This document shows positions 56,401-64,000 of a stretch of DNA of 64,000 nucleotides, in pieces. Within the stretch, counting starts at the first letter, position 1. The number at the start of each line of letters is the position of its first letter. The notes under the pieces are model-generated. The model saw only the letters and a program-made list of their open reading frames with translations, did no database searches and was not told where the DNA came from. A program made the position numbers and the translations under genes. This DNA is from Centrapalus pauciflorus (lineage: Eukaryota > Streptophyta > Magnoliopsida > Asterales > Asteraceae), in the NCBI GenBank assembly GCA_020465985.1, contig JAANYP010004682.1, forward strand, positions 1-64,000, written 5' to 3'.

Positions 56401-59400
56401 AACAGATTCTTCCGAATCATCACAAGAAGACACGGATGGTGAAGAAGAGTTAGCTGTAGAAGGAGAATTGTTGGTTGCAAGGCAAGCCTTAAGCACTCTT
56501 TCCAAGGAAGAAGATGATGCACAAAAGGAAAACCTCTTTCACACTCGGTGTTATGTTCAAGGCAAGGTATGTAGTGTTATCATTGATGGTGGGAGCTGTA
56601 CTAATGTGGCTAGTGTTTCCATGGTTGAAAAGCTAGGTTTCCCGACGATGAAGCATCAAAAGCCATATAAACTCCAATGGCTTAATGATAGTGGTGAGGT
56701 GCGTGTGACGAAACAAGTGTTGGTGTCATTTCGCATTGGTAAGTATGAAGACGAGGTGTTGTGTGATGTGGTACCTATCCAAGCAAGTCATTTGCTACTT
56801 GGTAGGCCATGGCAATACGATCGGCATGTTAAACATGATGGCTTCACTAACAAGTACACTCTTGTTCATAAAACCAAAGCCGTAACTCTTGTGTCGATGT
56901 CACCGAGTCAAGTTTATGAAGATCAAGTCCGACTTCAAAGGGATGTGAAAAACAAAGAGGTGAGCCTGATGAAAATAATGAACACAAAAAAGGTTCAAAT
57001 GAAAAACAAAAAGATAAGAAAACATTTGTGGGTGAAAAGGAAAGTCAATATTGTGCATTTGCAAAAAGGAGTGAAATAAAGGAAGCCTTGAATTCGGAGA
57101 TGTCTTTTGTGCTTCTTTTGATCAAAGAAGCTTATTTAATCACAAATGATTTGGCCGGTATTCTCCCAAGCAAAATTAAATCTCTTTTGCAGGAATTTGA
57201 AGACATGTTTCCCGGGAAATTCCCAATGGATTGCCACCAATTCGCGGGATCGAACACCAAATTGACTTTGTTCCAGGATCTTCCATTCCAAACAAGCCGA
57301 CGTATAGAACAAATCCGGAAGAAACCAAAGAGTTGCAAAGGCAAGTTAAGGAATTACTTGAGAAAGGATGGATTCGAGAAAGCATGAGTCCGTGTGCGGT
57401 TCCCGTATTGCTGGTACCGAAGAAGGATGGATCATGGAGGATGTGTGTAGATTGTCGTGCCATCAACAATATCACGGTAAAGTATCGCCATCAAATCCCT
57501 CGATTAGATGATATGCTTGATGAATTGTATGACTCAAAGTTGTTTTCAAAGATTGATCTAAAGAGCGGGTATCATCAAATTCGCATGAATGATGGTGACG
57601 AATGGAAAACAGCTTTCAAAACAAAGCATGGTTTATATGAATGGTTAGCTATGCCTTTTGGGTTAACTAATGCTCGAAGTACGTTCATGAGATTAATGGA
57701 CCATGTTTTGCGTGATTTTATTGGGAAACTTGTGGTCATTTACTTTGATGATATTCTGATTTATTCTAAGAGTTTGAATGATCATCTTGAGCATCTAACA
57801 TGTGTTTTGAGTGTGCTTAGGAAGGAACAACATTTATCCGAACTGGAAGAAGTGCACTTTTTGTACCAACAACCACATTGTATTTCTTGGATATGTGGTT
57901 AGTTCTCATGGAATATTTGTTGATGAAGAAAAGGTAACGCTATTCAAGATTGGCCAACTCCAAAGAGCGTAAGTGATGTGAGGAGTTTTCATGATGTTGA
58001 AAGTTTTTATCGCCGATTTGTGAAAAACATTAGCACCTTGGCATCACCACCCACCGAAGTGATTAAAAAGAATGTTGGCTTTAAATGGGGCAAAGAGCAA
58101 GAGCAAGCTTTTGAAAAACTGAAGTTTCATTTAACTCGTGCTCCTTTGCTTTCTTTGCCAAATTTTGATAAAACTTTTGAGATTGAGTGTGATGCATCAG
58201 GTGTTGGAATTGGTGCGGTTTTAATGCAAGAAGGAAAACCATTGGCATATTTTAGTGAAAAGTTAAGTGGTGCAACTTTAAACTATCCCACATATGACAA
58301 AGAGATGTATGCCTTGGTTCGAGCACTAAAAACTTGGCAACGCTATTTATGGACCAAGGAGTTTGTCATGCATTCTGATCATGAGTCCTTGAAGTTTCTA
58401 AAAGGACAACAAAAGCTCAACGAGAGACATGCTAGGTGGATGGAGTTTCTTGAGACATTTCCATATGTCATCCGATTCAAGAAAGGTAAGGAAAATATTG
58501 TGGCTGATGCACTTTCACGAAGGTACTCTTTACTCTCTTCTCTTGACTCTAAAATTCTGGGTTTTGAACAAATCAAAGAGTTGTATCGTGAAGATGTGGA
58601 TTTTGGTATGATTTTTCAAAGTTATGAAAAGGGCTCTTTTGAAAAGTTTTTCATACATGATGGGTTTTTTTTCAAAGAATCAAAGCTTTGCATTCCAAAC
58701 ACTTCTTTACGTGAACTTTTGGTTTGGGAGGCACATAGTGGAGGCCTTATGGGTCATTTTGGTGTGGCAAAAACATTGAATATTTTGCAGGAACATTTCT
58801 TTTGGCCAAAAATGAAAGTTTATGTTGGAAAAGTTTGTATAAAGTGCATTGTTTGTAAACAAGCCAAATCAAAGGTTCAACCTCATGGTTTATACACTCC
58901 TCTGCCTTGATCTTTCTATGGATTTTGTGTTAGGATTGCCAAGAACTAAGAATGGCAAAGATTCGATATTTGTGGTTGTTGATCGGTTTTTGAAAATGGC
59001 GCCTTTCATTCCATGCAATCGAACCAATGATGCCTCACATATTTCAGATTTGTTTTTCAAAGAAGTGGTTAGATTGCATGGCATGCCAAGAACTATCGTC
59101 TCGGATCGGGACACAAAGTTTTTAAGTTACTTTTGGAAAACGTTGTGGGGAAAATTGGGAACAAAGCTTTTGTTTTCTACAACTTGTCATCCCCAAACGG
59201 ATGGACAAACTGAAGTTGTGAATCGTACACTTGGTACTTTGTTGAGATCAATAGTGGGGAGAAATGTGAAAACTTGGGAGCAATGCTTACCCCATGTTGA
59301 GTTTGCATATAATCGAAATGTGCATTCTGCTTAGTTTTCACCTTTCGAGATTGTGTATGGATTTAAGCCATTAACTCCTATGGATTTAACTCCTTTGCCT

Positions 59401-59752
59401 GTGAATGAGCATTTGAATTTAGATGGCAAGAAGAAGGCGGAATTTGTAAAGCAAATCCATGAGCAGGCAAAACACAACATTGAAGAGCGCACCAAGAAGT
59501 ATGAACAACAAGCAAACAAGGGAGATTGGTGTGGCTTCATTTGCGGAAGGAATGGTTTCCAACAAAACGGAAGTCAAAGTTAATGTCAAGAGGAGATGGA
59601 CCATTTCAAGTGTTGTAGAAAATCAATGACAATGCTTACAAACTTGATCTTCCAGATGAGTATAATGTTCATGATGTTTTTAATGTAACTGACTTGACTC
59701 TGTTTGATGCAGGTGAAGATTTGAGGACAAATCACTTTCATGAGGAGGGGAA
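56401..59752 (+). pseudogene. pol: Gypsy pol (PR-RT-RH-IN), broken
   Basis: Protease region 56468-57079 (VIIDGGSCTNVASVSMVEKL; D-G-G active site, LLGRPWQYDR). Frame changes near 57050 and 57230. RT 57231-57902 (VPKKDGSWRMCVDCRAINN, FSKIDLKSGYHQIR, VIYFDDILIYSKS), broken near 57840. RNase H 57978-about 58550 (FEIECDASGVGIGAVLMQEG). Integrase: a stop at 58908-58910 after the zinc finger (CIKCIVCKQAKSK), then SMDFVLGLPRTKNGKDSI, IVSDRDTKFL, HPQTDGQTEVVNR; TAG at 59332-59334, one base missing near 59526, TAG near 59618, and the end DLRTNHFHEEGND running to the 3' LTR. Five or more lesions. Confidence 0.85.
59740..59752 (+). promoter_or_regulatory. Gypsy polypurine tract
   Basis: TGAGGAGGGGAA directly before the 3' LTR start TGATGAG at 59753; it overlaps the last pol codons. 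Confidence 0.75.
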
Positions 59753-60723
59753 TGATGAGAACCTGTCCAGGACCGAGTTGACAAAGATCCGTTAAGGTGG
59801 AAGATTGGACCTATCACAAGATCAAAATATTGTCAGAACCAAGCTCCCGTTTGTTCGCAAAACATCCAAGCACGCTTCCTAATGTTGATCCAAGTTGAAC
59901 ACTAATATTAGTCCAAGTTTTGGAGCCCAAGTTCTCACTTTAATCCACAAAAGCCCAAAAATAAATAAAATTCGGCCAAGCCCACCCATGTGCATTGTTT
60001 TGGCCATAACTTCCTCATTTTAAGCCCAATTTGAGTGAAATAAAAGCCCACTTCAACCTTAGCCTTTTTCCTATGTTTTCAAGAATAAAAAAGACCCAAA
60101 ATATATCTTTAGCCACGTCCATGAACCTGCCCAAAAAGGTGTCTATGTTAATTAACTTGTCAAAGATAAAATTCAATGCATTTTGAAGGTTTTCTCAACA
60201 TTATGGCTATTTACTTGGAAGAGATAAAGGGATAAAAGTTACTTGCATGATTAATACCTTCTAGAAGCTTCAAGTGGTGAAATGTCAATAATGCCCTTTT
60301 GATAAGTAGTCTTGCTTATTTGATAGCTTATCGTGATAGCTTGTGCAACTTATCTAGATAAGTAGTTGGTCTTATATTTTCTCCTATAAATAGGCACTCA
60401 TTGTAACCATTTCAATCATCCTTCATTTTGAGTAAAATTGTGAGTTTTTAACTCTTATTGTTCCTTACAAACTTTTAGAAGTTATCGAGTAAAGCTTGTG
60501 GCGTTCGATACTTATCAATCAACTTGGTGGGGTTGATTGTGGTGTTCTCTATACCAAAGTTCTTGCCTCGTATATAGGCAACGGATCGCGGTTCCACTTA
60601 TACCAAGGTTCTTGTCTCGTTTATAGACAACGGGTCGCGGTCCTATCCAAGTTACTTGAAACAACCATTAGAACGATCGGGCAATCGTGATCTATCACAC
60701 ATTCATCGGATGAGATCACATCA
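59753..60723 (+). repeat. Gypsy 3' LTR
   Basis: 971 bp, TG...CA, TATAAATAGG at 60385-60394. Lacks a 13-bp and other short blocks relative to the 5' LTR and has a unique block caacttggtggggttgat near 60530. Confidence 0.88.
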
Positions 60724-60728
60724 CCATG

Positions 60729-61125
60729 AGTCCTTCGAGAAGGCTTTAGTCAACAGGAAAATACTATCCTACACCATTAGCTTGGCTACATCGATAGTGT
60801 AAAGGTTTGAGTTTCAAGAACCATTTAGGAATTTCGTCACCGCTCTTGACACTGCAACTTTTTGCCCTAAACGTCACTTCTAGTCCTTTGTCACAGAGTT
60901 GTCCTATGATAAAAACATTACGAGATAACCCTTCGACATAGTCAACGTCCTTGATGACTAGATTGTTTAGAACCATATCACTGTACCCTTTTATCTGAGC
61001 GTGGTTGTCATTTCCGAACCTAACTGTTCAATAGTTATTGTTCCACCATGTTTGACAGTAACTCTTTTCTCTCAGTCACGTGCTTGAAGCAACCCGAATC
61101 CATATACCAAATGGATTTTACCTGA
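60729..61125 (-). pseudogene. Copia protease, decayed
   Basis: IWYMDSGCFKHVTERKEL (catalytic Asp in DSG) near 61110-61060, then VLNNLVIKDVDYVEGLSRNV and IGQLCDKGLEVTF; stops near 61030 and 60760. Separated from GAG-pre-IN at 54460 only by the nested gypsy element. Confidence 0.8.
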
Positions 61126-64000
61126 GATATGAATTGTGTTAAGATTATGACATTTTAGATCAATTATCAAGCAGGTGAAGTAAATTCATGACGGTAATAA
61201 TAAAGTGACATGCAAACCTTGTTCTGAACCGAATTGTTCAGAAGACATGTTAGTTTATGAACGAGTCTTGAACTGTGTGCACAAGAGCCAAACACATCGG
61301 TTTTTGTACGAAGATGTACATAATCCGTTTCACGGAAGGACGAGTCCTAGTCTGAGTTAACTAGAAGCCGTTTCTTTGAGGTGCGGGTCTTGATCTGAAG
61401 TAACCAAGAACCACCTGCATTAAATCACACGACTTTGGGTACCCATTTTAGGATTGGTCCGTTTTTGTTAGGAGTTCCAGATACAGATTTCAATTTCATA
61501 GTTTTAGGAACCCAAATTGCAGTTGTGTGTGGTCCAGATGCAGAACCTTTTGAAACCCATTTGTATGTGGATCCAACTAACTTTGAAACCTTAGGTAGTA
61601 AAGTTACCTTTGGTTTGGGAATTTTTAAAAACTGATTTGTATTTGCCTTTGATGTAGCCTTAGGCAGAATACATGCTTCAGTTTTCGATGAGGCCAATGA
61701 TGCACTGTTTTTATTTTTCTTTTTACGAACTCACATTTTCGGATATGACACATATTTATTCATTTCGGGTACTTGGCGACTAAAACGAGTACTTCGAACA
61801 CTAGAAACAAACATAGTTGGGATGACAGCCTTCTTCACAAATTCACATATAGCAAACATTTCTGTAAACGAATATTTCAAACACGAATTCGAATTTGTTA
61901 CAGTACATTCATTGTTTTCAGAAATTACGTCCCCCCTATCACTAGAAACAAACACAGTTGGCATGACAACCTTCTTCACATAGAAATCGAAAAAGTCGTG
62001 TAAAGTCTTTTTTGGAACCCTTCTTATATGATCTGTAAGTACAAAACAAGAAGGGTCCATACGTTTGGAAAGCTTGGATTTAGAGAGAATTTGACTGGTG
62101 ATGTATTTAGGACACTAGCAGGAGGAGAGATTTTAAATCTTTTTTGCAATAACTTAACCTTTCTGAAATAGTGTAAAATCGTTCTTTGTAAAGGGTCAAT
62201 TCTATACTTTGTTCAAAAACTTGTTTTTCTAACTTTTCCTCACTTGTGAGAAAAACTTCTTGACTGGCAGAAGCTTTCTCACGAGTTGTCCTTAATTCCT
62301 CTTCTAAAAATTTGATTTTGTGTTGAAGAATAGTGATAGGAATATAAGTATGAGGATTTAGTTTAACAGGTTTGGCTTTCATTTCTGTTGATGAAAAGCT
62401 AAAAAGGAAATCATCCTCAAGAGTGGGTACTCTTTAAGGATAACTATCGTTTAGCTTTTCATACGTAAAAGGAATTTTCCTGTTTTCTTTTTGATTTCTC
62501 TTCTCCTTCTCTTGGGCCAGGACTTCTTCTAATGAGTGATGAAAGAAGGCCTGACACCCGCGTCCCATGTATCTTCTATCATATAGCATTGTTAAAACCG
62601 GTTGAGCCTTTTTAAAAAAATGTAGGAATTTTAAAACTTATTCCTTCTTTGGAATGATAAAACCTAGTTTCTTTTGGTTGATTTAGATGAATTATTTGTG
62701 CAGTTTGACCCCGTTTTAAGAATTCATCGTCTAGGGTTTTGATTCGTGAGTACATTCATGTTCTCTCTTTTTCGATCATTTTAAACTTTCTCTCATTTTC
62801 TATGTTTTCCACGTTTAAGACTCTAACTGTTTTTTAAGAACAGATAGTTCCGACTTCAAGGAACTCTTTTCTCAGTAATTGCATCAATACAATTATTAAG
62901 TGAAGTATTTCCTATCCTAAGCCATAACTTTTTCACGTAAAAAGGTTTTGACCAAATTATTCTCATTTAACTAGTTCTTTTCAAATGTACCAGATGTTTC
63001 TTTCAGTGATTGAGCCAATTGTTCAGCTTTGACACACTTTTCTTTTTCAGTGTTATATTTTGCTTCTAAATCAAGCATTTGTGTGTGCCATTTACATTCA
63101 TTCTTTACAAATTTAGCATTAAATGATTGATGAAAGTAAATGGAATGTACCTCATTTGCCTCAGAGTCTGATGTGGAGCATTCTAAGTCCCCGGATTTGC
63201 CTCCACTGACCCAATTCTTTCGGACACATAGCAATTTCGGCCCCTGTCTTCCTCGTCATCAGACTCTTCATCAACCTAGTATTCTTCCTGGGCTACAAGG
63301 GTCATAAAATCAGCTACAAGTCACGCTCGTACTGATTTTTGCATTTGCGAGCGAAGTGACCAGGTTTCCCGCATTTGTAGCATCCACGGTCGTCAGAAGT
63401 TTTGGGTTCATCATTCCTTGGCCACTCATCTCAACATATTGGCCTCTTGTCTACTCGGTGAGCCTCCCGCCTATCATTATCCCTTTGATTGTCACACCTT
63501 TCATAACAGCGATCATCTCGATAGTCTCTCTTTTTTATCATCATGCCGTCTTTCCTCCCTATCATCTCTCCTTCAGTCCTCTCTTCTCCTATCATCTCTT
63601 CCTCTCTCCTTTTATCTCTGCTCTCATCTGGGTATCTCCTTAGGCCAGAATCATATCGGAGCTGATTGTTGGTCTTGTTATGATAGAATCGCTTTTGTTG
63701 AAGGTAATTCGACGACAAGGCCATTTGTTCATGTATATCAACCTCTTATGCATCTAAGGGCTCAGGCATCTGGGGTAAGGCATATGGGTATTTAGAGGAG
63801 GAACCAGCTTGGGTGTAGTAGGGTGTAGGAGATGGGGTTGGCAGTGGCTGAGGAACAGGTGTCTTGTTGGATAGTAATGCCAAGGAATCATTGGATTTCG
63901 AAATTTGGTTCACATTCAGTAACAGATAAGCCAGAGTATTGGCCATCTGTTTCTGTGCATCTACATGTCCCTAGTATTTCTTTAGTTCTTTAAACAACAC
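61126..64000 (-). pseudogene. Copia gag, decayed, partial at the window edge
   Basis: From the edge: QMANTLAYLLLNVNQISK (63946), Pro-rich linker, CCHC knuckle CYKCGKPGHFARKC (63341-63382), acidic segment (LECSTSDSEANEV, 63180), heptad-rich pieces (ILQHKIKFLEEELRTTREKA, 62340) and a C-terminal basic part (KWVSKGSASGPHTTAIWVPK, 61590). Frames change at least five times. The order knuckle, coiled coil, protease parallels the intact Sirevirus gag at 15781-18531. The gag core lies outside the window. Confidence 0.75.

Larger units (their letters stand above)
54461..60723 (+). mobile_element. Chromovirus-like Ty3/gypsy retrotransposon, decayed
   Basis: LTRs 54461-about 55429 and 59753-60723, TSD CCATG (54456-54460 and 60724-60728). 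gag-pol on the plus strand with PR-RT-RH-IN order and the ending DLRTNHFHEEGND typical of CRM/Reina-side chromoviruses; I see no chromodomain. Inserted into the copia pol between protease and GAG-pre-integrase. The end of the 5' LTR and the PBS are missing. Confidence 0.88.
51545..64000 (-). mobile_element. Sirevirus-like copia element, decayed, cut by the window edge
   Basis: Minus strand: gag 64000-61126, protease 61125-60729, then (after the nested gypsy element 54461-60723) GAG-pre-IN, IN, RT, RH down to about 51545. The gag has a CCHC knuckle at 63341-63382 followed by long coiled-coil segments before the protease, like the intact Sirevirus in this window. 3' LTR not found, 5' LTR outside the window. 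Many stops. Confidence 0.8.

Noticed and set aside
63356..63795. Plus-strand Ser/Leu/Pro-rich frames near the right edge
   Set aside because: Antisense of the Arg/Asp/Glu-rich gag linker of the copia element.

Overview
The window reads as plant nuclear DNA, and almost all of it is a nest of transposable elements. The evidence for a plant is plant-type LTR retrotransposons (Sirevirus/copia, Tat and chromovirus gypsy lineages), primer-binding sites for plant initiator tRNA-Met, a FAR1-type Mutator transposase, a CACTA element with typical subterminal repeats, and decayed fragments of plant genes (WAK-like kinase, ANP-type MAPKKK, alcohol dehydrogenase, a TIGR01589-domain protein). A eudicot is likely; an Asteraceae-like affinity is only my impression from the Sirevirus extra ORF. 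I see no intact host gene, bacterial feature or CRISPR array.

Layout. 1-5768: AT-rich sequence with four unrelated, intron-bearing gene fragments, all broken. 5769-50530: a chain of elements joined by (TA)n tracts. (i) A palindromic fold-back element (5822-21015) carries a 13.6 kb Sirevirus (6151-19717, TSD TATAT) in its left arm. (ii) A small inverted-repeat element (21141-26024) is split by a 4.7 kb CACTA element (21283-25978, TSD TTC) that holds exon-like sequence and a Helitron-like end. (iii) A Tat-lineage gypsy element (26038-46598, TSD TATAT) has an antisense ORF and is itself split by a young Tekay-type chromovirus (30582-40575, TSD TACAA). (iv) A Mutator-like element (46722-50442) has about 208-bp terminal inverted repeats and encodes a FAR1-like transposase without its SWIM part. 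50531-64000: a decayed Sirevirus-like copia element on the minus strand, truncated by the window edge and split by a chromovirus-like gypsy element (54461-60723, TSD CCATG). A small inverted gag fragment lies at its 3' side.

How it fits together. Five insertions have target-site duplications readable by eye, so the order is partly recoverable: Tat before Tekay, copia before the nested gypsy element, fold-back before Sirevirus, small inverted-repeat element before CACTA. LTR divergence agrees: Tat LTRs differ more than those of the Tekay element inside it. Elements with intact catalytic ORFs are the Sirevirus (gag, pol) and the Tekay element (gag, pol, with one frame change inside the protease). 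The Tat, copia and 54-60 kb gypsy elements carry many stops and frameshifts.

The most interesting points are the serial occupation of a (TA)n tract, the Tat antisense ORF, the TTCGA-motif field in the Tekay LTRs, the very long broken extra ORF of the Sirevirus, the truncated FAR1-like MULE with a tRNA-like structure inside it, and the cluster of captured-looking gene fragments at the left edge.
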